Source: Gracilariopsis chorda (lineage: Eukaryota > Rhodophyta > Florideophyceae > Gracilariales > Gracilariaceae). From it: a DNA stretch of 64,000 bases. This document shows positions 31,601 to 45,068 of this stretch, piece by piece (positions within the stretch are counted from its first letter, which is position 1; each line of letters opens with the position of its first letter). The stretch is from the NCBI GenBank assembly GCA_003194525.1, contig NBIV01000134.1, positions 164,568 to 228,567 of the forward strand. Direction: 5' to 3'. Made by a program: the position numbers and the translations under genes. The notes below the pieces were generated by a model. It searched no databases, was not told the DNA's origin, and was given only the letters and a program-made list of their open reading frames with translations.

Positions 31601-34345
31601 CTGTAACCCCAAGCCCCCGCTTCCCACCGTCTGCGCCGCATCCACCACCACAACTTCACAAAACGCTGCCCTCAATACGTACCCCTCGTTGCACAACCAC
31701 GTACCACGGCACTCCTTTTCTCCAGCCCACGTCCAACCACAAACTTGATATAAAGAGCACTGTACCCTCCCTCTTTCCACATCATCCGTAATGTTAAACA
31801 CCTACCATCCATCTTTACCCCCAGTGCCCTGCATATGCACGCTTCCACCTGTCCACAACCCCGCCGCGCTTCGTATCAAACTACAATTCAACTACCTCTG
31901 TATCTTCCTTTCTGTTTCCTACTCTCACTATCCTTTCAACGACGTTCACCGTGTTCTTTCTCATTCCCACTCCCCACCCCACCACGATATTGCCCTCAGT
32001 GCCAGCGGCAAGGATACCGACAACACAGTATGCATCTCAAAACAAACTGACTGCAATTCCGTTCTCGCTCTTGCGTTCGTCCCCGCTTCCTTGCGCTTTC
32101 CAAAATGCTTTTATCACTTTCTTCAACGGAGCAACATTCATTTCTCTCATCACTTCCAAATCACCAAACACCTTACGTTTTCCTTACCATGTGCATCATC
32201 CTTGCCAACTTTCATGTAACAAGCATCTTTTCTATGCCACGCGTCCCTATCCAACGGCAACAGCACCTTGTGATGCCCCACTCCCAGCAATGCCATGCCG
32301 CTGATACACATCTGACCCTGCAAAAGAGACACTCTTCAGCATCATATTGATATCACCTGCAGCCATTCATATTGATGCTCTATCAGGGAGTCCTTGTTTC
32401 CGCCTTTGCAGCAACTGCACCTTTCTCAGAAAAGGTGCGTATTACTTGCACCCACTCAATGTATGCAAAGGCGTACAGCAGTACTAAGGGTTAAAGGTTA
32501 GCGATTAACCCTTAACCCATACGCCTGCCTGTTTGCTTTCACTGTCACAGAAATAATCGCAAATAAAGCATATTCTGTCAAACCACAGAGTCCTGCCGTG
32601 TACCGTTGGTACACGTACATTCATTTATGTCCATAACCGGTGGGCTACATTTTCGAACGCAAGGTCTGTTTCTCAAGCCACAGGTCACACACTGCTTCGT
32701 TAAAAGTTTCACCCCCCTATCCTACACCTTGCATCGCGCTGTCTACGAAGGTATCAGCAACAGCTTCACATCTGGCTCGCTACCTGTCTAGTTGTTCACT
32801 TTCTCGTCCTCTTGTTCCTTGCGCACATTCTGTTGATGCTGCTATCACCTGTACTCACGCGTATCGTTATCCCACACCAGTGCTGAAATCTACTCATGTT
32901 TTAAGAATAGCCAGTCACATGTGCTCTGCGCGTCATCAACGGCGCAGCCTATGTGCAGAAAAGGTACCTATTGTAGTATATATTTAAGCTTTGGCAAATG
33001 TGAGCGCTTTCTTGCATAGCCTAATGAAAAGTCAGAGCAAGCATTTATCCCCGTTTCTTTTGGTCGCGAAATAATTGAACTCTTCAACCAGTGCAATCAA
33101 TAGCAAGTAAGAAGATTCGGGAGGGCAGGATGGGAAAGAAACAGCAAACAGAAGCTGCGTCTCTGCGACGGAGACCATTCCCTACGACGGCGAGCAGCTT
33201 GGACCGCCAAATGAGACCTTTTCTACGTGCCTAGAAATCGGTGGAGACAACACATTCATATGTATGGAAGACGTAATCGTTTTATACTTGGTAGCACTCA
33301 TCCCAAATCCTCTGTGGTGGTAACGCTTACGATTGATATGTGCGCGTACACGTTGTTTCTCTATTTGCTGCTGGTCGGCTCTTCAGAATTTTTAGAGGCC
33401 ACTGACTGGTTGGTCGAATGCAAAGCTGCCTGACCGTACGCGTTGTCATTATCCCTAAGCAATTGCACCAAGTGTTAAAGAAAACCACAACGGCCTGAAA
33501 TATGCGGTTCCGACTTTACAAGCTTGAAGTGAGGTGAAACTGGAGATTCAATCTGGTTGATTCCAGTGCGCATTCCTCTGTTCAGGCATGCGTGTTGAGC
33601 ACCGTTCACCGCCAGTCGGTGTGTATTGGCGGTGCCTCCTGTCTGTGTTACTTGTCTCGTGTGCTGCAAAGCGGTGCCACCGCATGTGTGCAGGTGAGGG
33701 CTTATTTGAAGCTGGTCCTAGGTCCTTCCACAGGGCTGAAAGCACACGTAAAGTGTGCCACCATCGTGATCGGGAAACTGGACATGCGAGGGCAAGAGCA
33801 CTCTCTCCCCAGACATTATTTTAGATGTAGATATTCGGGCGCCAGGGCTGCTCTCGTAAAGTTAGAAGAAACGCTCACACGTTTGTCACGTCCTGTAGAG
33901 TTAACACAAAGCGATTTTCTTATTGTCAAAAACCAAAAAACGTGTGCCTTGCAAGGCGTGCGTGTTGCACGCGCCAGCAGGCGGCACTTTCCGTAACGCT
34001 CTTCTGAGCGTGCGGTTCGACACACTCTTAGTGAAGCCGGAGCCGGAGCCGGAGCCGGAGCCGACCGCCGACGCGGACGCCGAACAAAACAAAATAACCT
34101 TTCTCACTTCTCATTTACTGCTCCTTACGCTCCATGCACCAACGGTACCGTTGGTACCTAGCGTACTCGCGGGCTTCTTCCACCTCTGCGTGCCCCCCTC
34201 CCCCCCCCCCCATTCCTTCAATACATATTGGCCTTCCGCATGCACTCATGCTTTCATACCTTTAAAGTCCGGAAACCACCGAAACACCTGCATATCGGCA
34301 ACCCGTTTTCGTTCACACATGTTCGATTGTCCAAACATTCAAAAA
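31601..34345. other. Intergenic, no gene seen
   Basis: C/T-rich then mixed sequence. GTACCGTTGGTAC lies at 32600-32612 and 34145-34157. A hexamer repeat GAGCCG lies at about 34036-34060, and a C run near 34199-34210. ORFs are short and low-complexity. Confidence 0.4.
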
Positions 34346-34474
34346 CGAATCAATAGTAAGGACATGGCCAGAAAAGCTGTCGGTTTTATCTAGAGAGAGA
34401 GGGGTTCTTCTCAATGTAACCCCTACCCCAGTCTTGGCATTAGAGACACGAGCTCATATAAACACACACACACA
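34346..34474 (-). repeat. LINE-like 3' tail, copy B (inverted relative to copy A)
   Basis: The reverse complement reads through the same GT run, GAGCTCG, GGGGTTACATTGAGAAGAAC and GGCCATGTCCTTACTATTG as 25611-25739 with few differences. The two copies lie 8.6 kb apart in opposite orientation. Confidence 0.75.
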
Positions 34475-35595
34475 CATTCGAAAACAATATAACATCACCC
34501 CCGTACCGCAACAATGCTTCCATTGTGATACGCATGGCAGGTAGCGATTCACATCTTGCGCGGTATCACCCTCTGATGCTTTATATAGTAGACAGCACAT
34601 AGCTTGCGGTCTCGACCACAACAACGCAAGAGCGGCTGTTTGAAGTCTCGAATGCCGCTGAGTACTTCATCAACCGTGTCAAGGCCAAAACACCTTCACC
34701 GGTGGAAGGAGCTGGAACGCAGAATGAATTCATTGGAAACTTTCAATGTCAAGAATGTGAAGGGAGGACCAGTGTCATGATTGACCCCACGGGTATTGAT
34801 TTGAGGGATAGGATAGTGCCTGTCATGAGATGACACAAAGGACAGCACCCATAAGCTATAGACGGCATGTGAATGCTGCTCTTGAGAAACGCGAGGGCCG
34901 AACTACCAATGAGTTTTTGTGGGTTCTGCACACTACTGAACGCTCTCGCGACTACTACATCGCTCTTGCGGATTCGCCTCCGTGAATGCATGTGCACGGA
35001 GCGTAGATGAGAACAGTTTTTGCCATAATGTTTCCGTAGCTATGTTCGCCATTGTGGGGCACGGTCTGTCACTTTGATACGGCAAACGACTATCGTCTAG
35101 GATTGTCATCTTGATATGACAGAAGCAATTTGGCAGAAGCACTTGGACGGAAGCACTTGAAGCAGACCGTGTGAAGCGAGCTTTCATTTCGCATGTAAGC
35201 TAGAAATTGTTAAAGAAAATGAGGCGGGCCAGCGTAAGGGTAGCGGGAGAGGGTATGTTGAGGTTACGACAAGGTGCCGTTTCCTTGACTGGATGCGCTG
35301 ATTCTGTGTCAGTTGTGGCTGGAGAAAACACCTTCACGGTGGGTTTATCGGAAGGGAAGCGTGGAAAGCGAAACACAAGGAAAATTGGCGGCGGAGTGTT
35401 TGGCACATTCTATAAGTACCAACGGTAACTGCGGAGATGCTGTACGAAGTTCGCCAATTTGGAGGAATTGAAGGATTCTGAACGGCGGTGATGAGCGCGT
35501 GGGCCGAAAACCCGAAGAAGAGGGGCGAGACACGGCACGATTGGTGCAAGAGAAGCTTGGCTCGTAGGAAACGTAGAGTAACCTACGGGGGCTGC

Positions 35596-35622
35596 GGGGG
35601 GGGGGGGGGGGGGGGGGGGGGG
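35596..35622 (+). repeat. Poly-G run (27 G) followed by G-rich tract
   Basis: An uninterrupted G27 is followed by GGAGGGGGAGGGGGG. It can form G-quadruplexes and is prone to length error in sequencing. Confidence 0.9.
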
Positions 35623-38600
35623 AGGGGGAGGGGGGCACTGCTAACTAGCAGTGTGCAGGTTTAAAAGCTCTTCCGTGTGGTGTTGGGTGGACGGAAGCAC
35701 GATGAGATGAATGACGTGTCTGGCCAAGGGGTGAGGGATGGACAGGATGGAGAGCCGGGATGCCGTGGGTGATTCCAAGAGAGGTACATCTCCGGGTACA
35801 AGGGTGAAGTGTTAACCCTTTAAACTGTGTAGGTTTGAGAAACGGGGCGGCAGCGCGAGGGTTACGGGCGTTAGCGCGGGATTTGAAGGCCCCGACAGGA
35901 GTTGTGACGAACGAGAAGAGAGTGCGACATGGAATGCTTGCAGTTTTCGTTAAGAAAATTGGCGGCTGCCAGCGGTTCTATAACGCGTCTCGGCGTCTGC
36001 GCTGCTTGCAGCTGCCCAAAATAGCCGTTTTCGGCGGCCGTCCTTTGCTGCGCACTCACTGACACTGCACGCCGCACACGCGCCCATGCAGTACCAACGG
36101 TACACTTGGTACATGTGCGCCTACGCATATTTTTGGAAGACCTTGCACAAGTGCCCCAGCAGCCCTCGAGTCGCAGTGCATTTTCTGTAGAATGAAACAT
36201 AATAAGGGGGGTGACTTGTAACTCTACCATCATCGTAGATACAAGCCCCCCTCCTATCCTCAGAACCTGCACTTTGATAATGCCACTATCTAACCCTTCA
36301 GCCCTTTCCACAATGCAATCTTAATCTTTCCTTTGCACCGCCGGTGGCGTACGGCTTCCAAGTACCCACTCTTACACCACCACTCTCGGATCCTCCCGTG
36401 CCCTTCACTTCGTCCCCGCTACGACCGCTTCATATGTACTCCTTTTGGTTTGTTGCTGCTGCCGATGGCTATTTATTCGGTCCCTACTAGGGGAACTGAA
36501 TGGCGAACAGGGGTCCTCCCATGAGCTGGACCAAGAGAAGCACAAAGGCTCACAGATGCAGGAATACTGCTTCCCGTTAGGCGCATATAGTTCACAGTTT
36601 GGTTACTGCACCAAGGGTATTTCAGATGCCGTCAGATTACTCTGTGGCTCAACCACGTTCACCTCATATGAACCAAACCCAAACCATGCAGACACTACTG
36701 GTAGCCAGCTTTAAAAAATAGGCTGATCACTACAGATACATCGAACCTGTGACTTTATGGGCGGATCTGCCTATATCTACCCCATAAATATTCCATTCCT
36801 AAACGTGCATATCGGGGCACTGCTTCAAGTTCATGAAGAAAAACAAGTTGCTCTTCATAACCTTCTTGTTCCGCCGTCTCTTTGGACTCCAGTCAACTAA
36901 CTATGATTGCTTCGGAAAAGCGCCGCCGCAGTTACCCAACAGGAATCTGTCCAGACAGGCCAGCTTCGACTTTCGGACCATGCATGCATAAAATTGGAAG
37001 GCTATCGACAGTACCGTTGGTATACCTACCAGTGGTACAAGAATCGCAGCCGTTCCCTATACCCGTGCTATTATAAGGATAATATCCTTATGGCTACCTG
37101 TGCTACTAAGAAAACCCTATTTGTTGTGCGGCTTGTGTCAAGTTTGCTACCCCTGGTGTGTGAGCTCACTATAAGTATCGCTGGACAAGCTCGCATCAGT
37201 GTCTGGCCGGACACTTTTGTAGCCCAGTCGTTTCACACTTGGTACGCATTCCTAATCAATTCAACCACTTTTTTTGCGCATTTGGAGATTGAAATCGACT
37301 GCTAAGGGAATGTAACGAACGGTCAGACTTCACAGCAAAAGATGTGGATGTGACGGCCACCGTCCGGGTGTTAAAAAACCGGCCGGCAAGCTTGCAAAAG
37401 AGCAAGCTAGCTATTGATCCACTCGCTGCCTTTAATCGGATCCCGGTAAATGTACTTCTGCGTTCCTGGAAAGAATATCATATACTAGTAGAAGGCGACC
37501 CGTGGCACCATCATTTAGACTTACGACCGTAATCTCATTTACGCTCTGTCCAGTCTTGCTTGTGATCTAATACTGTACAATAATCGCAAAAACCAAACCA
37601 AGCCTTCTCCTATCCTTTCTATCCACTTGCTCCAAACCCCGAACACATACGCATGTAGAGTTTCGATCAGTAAAATAAGAAGCCTAGCTTGTCTTGGTAC
37701 TCAAGGAGTGGCGATGCAACGATGTTTACTTCAGCTTTACATGCTCTGAACTCAATCCGCAACCTTCCACTCATTAGGCCGTAGCTTGTTCTTCTTTCTT
37801 CATTCGATGTATTGATGTCGTTTTTCAGAAAACGGTTCAAGGGTAAGAGGTGACTGTGTGTCCGTCTTTGATCAGCAAATAGCACCCATCATTTCAAGTT
37901 GATATGCGTTGTGCGCAAACACAACTTTGATGGAAAATAAAAGGTGGGTCATTGATTCCCACATGCGATCTGTTCAAGCTTGGGTCAAAGATAATACTTC
38001 TCTGTCTTGTATGAGACCTTGTGCTGTGCATGATGGCATCTACAGTTTGGAATCAATTGGAAGAACAAGAAAAACGAGTCGTTGCATGGATGATTACTTA
38101 TCAATGGTATTATCATGGAGTAGAAGGACCGTGTTTTTAATGCTTTTGGTCAGTGTATAGTTTTTGACCATGGTCGCAACACAAGTCTATGAAGCAAGAC
38201 CTGTTGTTTTCCGCAAGGCTACAGTATTCACGAAGTGTAAGCTCGAGTCAGGAAGTGCACTGCCACTGCCTCAGCATTCTGTTGGGACGTGTCATGATGA
38301 CTACAAGAACTCTCATATAGACTTTCTAACGTGTGCGACCTGTTTAATTGTTTGTGCAAATCGGTAACCCAAACCCTTTGACTTTCAACTCATCGTTTCA
38401 TATTTCTTACATTTAACTAACATTTTTCCTTAGCGAACCGGCTAGAAACCTCTTTTTCAGCATAAAACCCGAATAGCTTGATATCTATGATACGCAAATT
38501 GTTCAAAAGACGGCAGCCAATAGCTATACGAGTTACAAAGCCAATTCACAAAGTTTGAGCGGAATTGTTTGAGAACTTCTATCTACATGGAGCATGGAGT

Positions 38601-39789
38601 TGGTCCCCCCATTCACCTAAAGGGTTACCGACCCACATTTTGGTGTTCTTTGCTATAGCCCTAAACTTGGCAAAGCGTCAAGGCCCATTGACCTTCCATT
38701 AAATTAGTTCTTTTGAAAAAATATGGGGTAAGGGTTATCACACCAGCCCCAAAAACGTGCGACGCATTGAAGTTTTATTCGTAACAGAAACAAGGTACGT
38801 GTATAAGGCCAACAATACCTTTTAATGGTATTTAATGGTTTTGTTTGGCGCTATACCTTGTTTCTCTTCTAGCTTGTAAACAGTTTCTGCTATTCTTGCG
38901 AAACTTCTGGAACAAGTACTATGCTCAATGAGCTAATATACAGATTTCAAATGAACGAAAACAGGGAAACGAGACCAAAAATATGGTGCCTAAGATATTG
39001 GCGAGCAGCAGCAGAAGGGAGGCCATCCGAGGAATAATATATAGGACAGTTACTTCGGTATTTAAAGTACTTTGATGGCACCGCAAACAAAACACTGACT
39101 GCTTCAGCATACAATCATCCATTATTCCGTCTATTGTACTACGTTGATTGTCCTCCAGATGCAAATCCAAGGAGGGGGAGAGCGGCGTAGCGTATAAGCA
39201 CTGCTCACGAAAACTCGGCTTTGTTAAATAAAGATCAGCTCAACGAGTAATAACAGTGACCGAAAATATGGGGACACGAGGAATGTGAAACCACCAACAT
39301 GACACAGATCCAGTGTTAACTCTTATATCTTGCCCAATACTCTTTATGTCGGCAAACTGGACATAATATTGTGGTCATATGTGTGGTCCTGACTGTGTGA
39401 AAATCACCCCTCGTTTTCTGAACTTCTGGAAGTCAAGGAAAAATAAAGAGCGCATTCCTTCCGGAGTTCACTTATGGCAGTAGGAAGGTAGATTGCAACC
39501 GTCATTCATATTCACAACTGTCGCTACCATGCAACCCTTCATGGCTTCCACGAGATTCAGCAATATCTCTGTAAAGGTTGAACCTTTAACCAAGACCGTC
39601 GGTAACCAAATGACACTGGTTGTAAGGGATATAAAGCAAACTATTTCAGCCAAGAATTTTATTTGCCTTCGTTGGCATATTGGATTATTGGGGAAGAGCG
39701 CGTCAAAACAAGTTCTCACACGATAAGGGTGAACGCTGCTCGTGGAAATCTCGCGGGATACTCACGGGTGCATTTTAGGGGATGGGTTC

Positions 39790-39844
39790 TCGTCGTAACG
39801 ACGATTTACAGAATGTTACATTCTGTAAGTCGTGGTTACGACGA
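39790..39844. other. Near-perfect 55-bp palindrome
   Basis: The left arm 39790-39816 (starts TCGTCGTAACGACG) pairs with the right arm 39818-39844 (ends GTTACGACGA) over 27 bp with two mismatches and a 1-nt centre. No gene is close. It could be a relic of head-to-head transposon ends or a cruciform-forming site. Confidence 0.85.
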
Positions 39845-42297
39845 TTGGCTTACACTCCACTATTAGACATCTCTCCCAGACAACACCAAAGAAGGGCGAG
39901 TCCATATGTAGCTCACTCCATCGTACTCTGTAGTCAGGAATAGGGTAGGTAATACAGCAGAATTACGAGATTCTGAAAGCCGTTGGTGAACACAAAGCGA
40001 TCGCAAAAAACACATGTCTTGGGGGGTTCTCGCGCCACGGAATGAAAAAGAAGTGCAGACGGCATGCGGTGTTTCACAAAATGTGCCCTACATGATTACG
40101 TCTTCTGATGTTTCGGTTCCCTGCTATCTTAAGAGGTTGAAGTGAAAAGTTCAATGGGCTAACACTCTGAGAACAAAAGTCATATAGCCGGGTCCTATAT
40201 GTTTTTTCCCGGGGAAGCTTCAAGAGGCCGAATTGTCATAACTCGAACGTTCTAGTCACAGCAACTCGGACAACTCGACCTCATGCAAATCGAGCGAACA
40301 GGAATGGTTGGCTCTGATCTTCTTTAAACTGATTTCCCAAAGTAATTCCTAACTGCTTGTGGATTAGAATCACGTTAGAAGTATTGGCTTCTCCCCCTAA
40401 GATATTGTACTGCATATCCGGTTTCGTTTTATCGACAGTCTTAGGGATACAAGCGAGGAAAAGCGATATAGATCTTCAAGCAAATCAAAATAAACTGGCC
40501 TTAGAAAGCACCAGTAAGGTTTCGTGTTAGTAGGTTCAAGACCGAGTGAGGCTTCCTCGCCAAATAGACCTTTCAGACCTTTCTAGCAAATAAGTGTAAG
40601 AAGTTCAGTGGTAGGTTGAACTGGATGGAAAGCAACAAACAACATCAGAAAACATGTTGTTGGGTAGATAGCTCTACCGCCGAGGTCCTTGGCCCCTGAG
40701 GGAGCTCTGCTATTTACCGTTCTATCTCAATCAACCTTATCCAAGGAGAAGCTGACTCTAAATCGAAGAATTGTCGGTGACAGTGGCAACCAAGATCCGA
40801 GCACAAGGTCCTGAGCAAAGCTTTATGAGTCATTGCTAACAGATAAGACTTGTCTACTTTCTCTACCTGGCTCTACGGCTATCGATACAAACAATACAGC
40901 TCTATCCTCGTAGGATCCGTACTATACAAGCTAGTCTATCCTCGAACATAACATATGCAGTTTCCGGTGTTACACCACAATATTACAGAAGATTTTGAGG
41001 CCAAACCACCACCACTCCGTAGTTTCAACGTAGAAAGAACTTTTTAGATGCAGTTAAACTCTCATGGCGCCTGTACGGGGTGGATTCTGTATTATTTGGG
41101 ACAGAAAGACAAGGGCAGGTCTGCTATGACTATTGCAGTAAATTTCAGTGTTGTTCTATGGATAGATCATGAATCGACCTGAGGTTTGACAGTGTTCTAC
41201 GGGGTTCTTCATGCTTATCGTAGCTGACGAAACTCTTGTGACAGATTTAGAGGCCGTTGAATAGCTATAGTCAAAAATCAATGAGTTCAAAAAGGACTCT
41301 TCATCTTTCCGATAAGCGACCTTATTGGTCTGCGTGAAACTATTTTGAGAAGTTTATCCTGGGTAGAAACCGTTTGTTACGCTTTGGCTACGTTGAAAAC
41401 ACACTCTTGCTCCTTTAACAAGCGTCGGAGGATTAATACGATCTGTTGCAATCAATAATTCTAAGGGTTTTCCTTACAATCTTATCTGTAAGGCGTAACA
41501 TTGGTGAAAAGGAACAGGGAAAGTGAAAGTTTCGTATGATGGGCTACTTTTCTGAAATCGTAAGAAGTAGAGCTGATTTGTCAGGCATTCATATGGCGGA
41601 TATGCGTGCAAGAACCAGGTAGAAGGTTGCTATGAAGAGTTGGCCAATAAAACAAAAGATTAATGCATGATGGAGGTTGACTTTTAGTGGCATTTCTCTA
41701 TAGATAATTCTGAAAAGGGAGAACGATAATGTTACCCGATGCATAGGACACATCAGTCACACAATAGAGACAGTTGTTGTCTATAACAAGTGAGTTTAGG
41801 CCGAGGTGATGGTTTGATCGAAGTAGATTCACTAACTGTTTCTGCTTCTCCAGAACCGAAGTTTGAAGAGATGCGGGGTGTTCGAGTCATGAAAGGATTT
41901 GTACTGTACAATTCCAACGTAGGCAGCGCTGAGCATGATGACGCGACTGTTCCGAGAGAGAGATGGCAGGAAGAAACACTTAATTGTGAATGTTATTGGA
42001 CAGTACAAGTTGCTGGTTTAAACTGATAGCATATCCGTTGGACATGTGTTGTAGCTTGTAAGACGAAGGCCCAGCCTGTCTAGAAAGTGATTCGTGCGAA
42101 AGGGGCAATGGTTAATTTCTGCACGATGTATGGTTATGGAGGGCACAGGTGCAGAAGTGGCGTTTCATTTGCAGCTGCATGTGTTCGGAAGCGCTAGAGA
42201 TGTAATTGGGTGCAAGCTGGCAAGGATATGACACGGTGGATTGCAGACGTGCAAGTTTTTTACAGGATGAAGAGAGAGAATAGTCGATTGGCGGAAA

Positions 42298-42298
<1 letters not shown>

Positions 42299-42331
<33 letters not shown>
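42299..42331 (+). repeat. CA dinucleotide microsatellite
   Basis: About 16 uninterrupted CA/AC units. Confidence 0.95.
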
Positions 42332-42333
<2 letters not shown>

Positions 42334-44750
42334 AGGTGCCGATGGAAAGAATACCGCCAAGTTTGGTTCTTAATGTGCAGTAGTGCAGACCCAGGCATGG
42401 CAATGGTGAAGATGAACAAGGGAGAAGGGGTTACGTTGGGGTGGAGGTAGAAGAAGCTCTTTCAGAAGGTACGTGAACAGTTACAGCATGGCGTTGCTGG
42501 AGGTAGGCGTGGTGGCGAAGAGCTACACATGCGTGCACTTTCTATAAATATCAAGAGTGGTTACGCTGTGACGGGCAGCGGACGGCGGATGGCGGACGGC
42601 GGACGAGGCGGTTTTACAGCACAGAAAGGTCAAGGCGTGGCGGCGCGGTCCAGTTTGGGCCGGACCGACGGAAACGGCAGGGGAAAGAATACAACAAGTG
42701 GAGGAATGTTGGAAGCTGCTGGCACCGGTGGTGTCACGTCATGCACGTTCACTCTTGTACGGGCCACATGATTGGAGGAGGCAATGGCACTTGTGACGTG
42801 GTCTCACCGGGCAAGCTGGTCGACGGCAAATTGGAAGTAACTTTGTTCTTATTTATCGATTTGAACCAAAAGGTGAGGCGCACAATCTACCTAGTAGTGT
42901 AGGGGAGATCGATGCAACGTTGATGATTTGGAGGCGTTTGGGAAGGTCAAGTATACGGCATTTGCGGTCAGTTACAAATGGTGGGAGTGTGGGCTTTGTA
43001 GCGCTACCAAGGGTATAACGGCACAGAAAGTGGTCTTTAGAACAACTGAAACGATGCCGATGGAGTTTTGAAGAAACTTTAGACGTGGCCGATGGGAACG
43101 GTAAGACGTAGGGTTCAATACAGCGCAGAGAGACAGTTGAAGAGTTGCGGATAGAGGAACACAAAGCTGCGCCTCCTGGTTTCCTTAAGGAAAAGCTTGT
43201 CTACATACTACAAACTTGTAGTAGGCTCGTGTGAGATGTGCAGCTGACGGTGAGGGCATGTAGTCGGTTCGATTCGTGCCGATTTTTGGATCGGCAAAAG
43301 CTGTGGATATTAGTGCCACGCTAGACGCTACCCGTTTGTATTTATCACAGTTCAAGCATGAGCATAAGCTGTTGACTTGAGGTGTGATAGCAAAGCCAGC
43401 TGGCCTAGCAGGTGATGAATAGAGCGAGGCGTCGGTGACAAACTCCGCAAGAAGCTACCGAAGGGTGCCAACGGTATGGGGGAAAGGGTTACCTGGATAC
43501 AAGTTGTGCAACTTGGAATTGCGATTGCGTGAGCGTGGTGACGTGACTGGCGGTGCCCCACACACAGCGCAGGAAACCACGCTGAAGAGTTAAGCGCACG
43601 GGCTGACAGATAACAAGGGTTAAGTTCTGACGGAGACAGAGGCGACGTACCCTTCATACATGTGACGGGGGCCAACACGAACTCAATTTGGAAACGGCTA
43701 CGCAAATTCGAGCGCGCGCGCACGTTTCCGTTGCTGTTGTGGGTTTGCGCCCTCTCAATCAACAATAGGCTACGCGCTGTCCACGTGTAAGACACGCACT
43801 GTGCTGTGTTCGACACACACCAGTGCGCACTTACACTTTTGCGTGCCAGCAGGGCGCGTCTGGGGGGCGCAGAGTCGGGGTTTTGCTTCACCCGTTCTTT
43901 TACGGAAAGCTTGTGAACGCAGTTGAAGGGGTTACGAGGGTTAACGCTGCAACATTGGTGGCTCGATTTTGGTGCTTTGGAAGGGGGGGGGCGGGTGCTG
44001 CCACAGGTGCGCTGCGGGACGCACTTGAGGGTGCGAGGGTGCAGGGTGCAGAAAACAGCCCCGAACGGGGACGTGGCGGCAGCGGTATGCGCCAATTGGG
44101 CGCGTACACAAAGCGCGTTACGGTCCCCGCAGCGGGCGACGTAACCGAGGCGCCACATTTGCCGACGCATTTTGAGCGCTGCTCGTTCGCACCGTGACTT
44201 GTGACAGCCGCCTCGCACGTCCGAACAGGGCCGCGCCGCGCCCCGATTCTGTTCCAGCGCGTGGGAGCGCGTGCAGCGCGTGCGGCGGCGCTCTTACGCT
44301 GCAAATGCACCGCGGCAACAGTGCGCGCGCGCGCTGCTTATTAGTTGGCACGCTGTGCCCCCTTATCATCGCTCGTTCCCTTCGCCCCCGCATGTGCACA
44401 CACATGCGCAGCCGTTTGCGTTCTGCACCATCACTCCACTTGTACCAGTATACCAGCCACGCGCGTCTTCCGTCTACTCTTCGCCCCCCCCCCCGTCGCA
44501 CGCCCTGGCACCTACCCTTGACCTTGTCTTCGCTTCACCCCTCCGTCCTTCCCTCCCCTTCCAAAACCCCACTCCATCGTCTCTGCTTTATTCCTTACTA
44601 CACCTCGCATTTGTCGTTCCTTCTCCCTCCGTTTCCTCTTCAACACCACACTACCCACCCCCACCCCCCCACGCATCCACCGCCAACCCGTCTCACTCAC
44701 CCCCCGCCTCCGACTCCGTCCAACCCTGCCCACCCCTCTTTTTCCGCAAC

Positions 44751-45026
44751 ATGCCTCGCCCCCGAGGCGCCCGAGCCACCCGCTCTTCCCGGCTCCCCGA
44801 GACTTTCGAGATGCAAGGCCATCTTATCGAGTCTTACCACCACATCGATGACCTCCCTCGACTATCCAGTGAGCCCAAGAAGCGTCCCCGCCATGTCACC
44901 CGCGGCGCAGTCGCCGCCGAACGCAAAGCCGCTGCCGTTGCCGCCGCCACTGCCACCGTATCCGCCGCTCCGATGGCCGCCACTTCCCCTCGTTCCACTC
45001 GTCGTACTCGTGCCTCTCTCGCTGCG

Positions 45027-45068
<42 letters not shown>

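Larger units (their letters stand above)
34475..44750. other. Long gene-poor stretch
   Basis: About 10.3 kb with no ORF I can defend. The 38.3-42 kb part is more AT-rich and has stops in all frames. Landmarks: G27 run (35596-35622); GTACCAACGGT words at 35416, 36091 and 37011; a 55-bp palindrome (39790-39844); a CA microsatellite (42299-42331); and a GC-rich region before the PHD gene (from about 43700) with GCGCTGTCCACGTGTA at 43774-43789. A 288-codon minus ORF (43352-44218) has no domain and overlaps this GC-rich region, so I leave it uncalled. Confidence 0.45.

Noticed and set aside
31212-31748. 178-codon + ORF upstream of the AT-hook/TPR gene
   Set aside because: Composition follows GC and C-rich DNA, alternative frames are equally open, and CCAAT repeats and a G-box suggest regulatory DNA.
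43240-43290. tRNA-like T-arm word GGTTCGATTC
   Set aside because: No D-arm, acceptor or anticodon arm can be laid out around it.
43352-44218. 288-codon minus-strand ORF before the PHD gene
   Set aside because: Cys/Arg/Ser/His-skewed composition, no domain, lies in a GC-rich promoter-like region; likely a chance frame.
44194-44750. In-frame upstream extension of the PHD protein and a parallel 359-codon frame
   Set aside because: No ATG in the extension and C-run-driven Pro/His composition; the ATG at 44751 starts the coherent protein.
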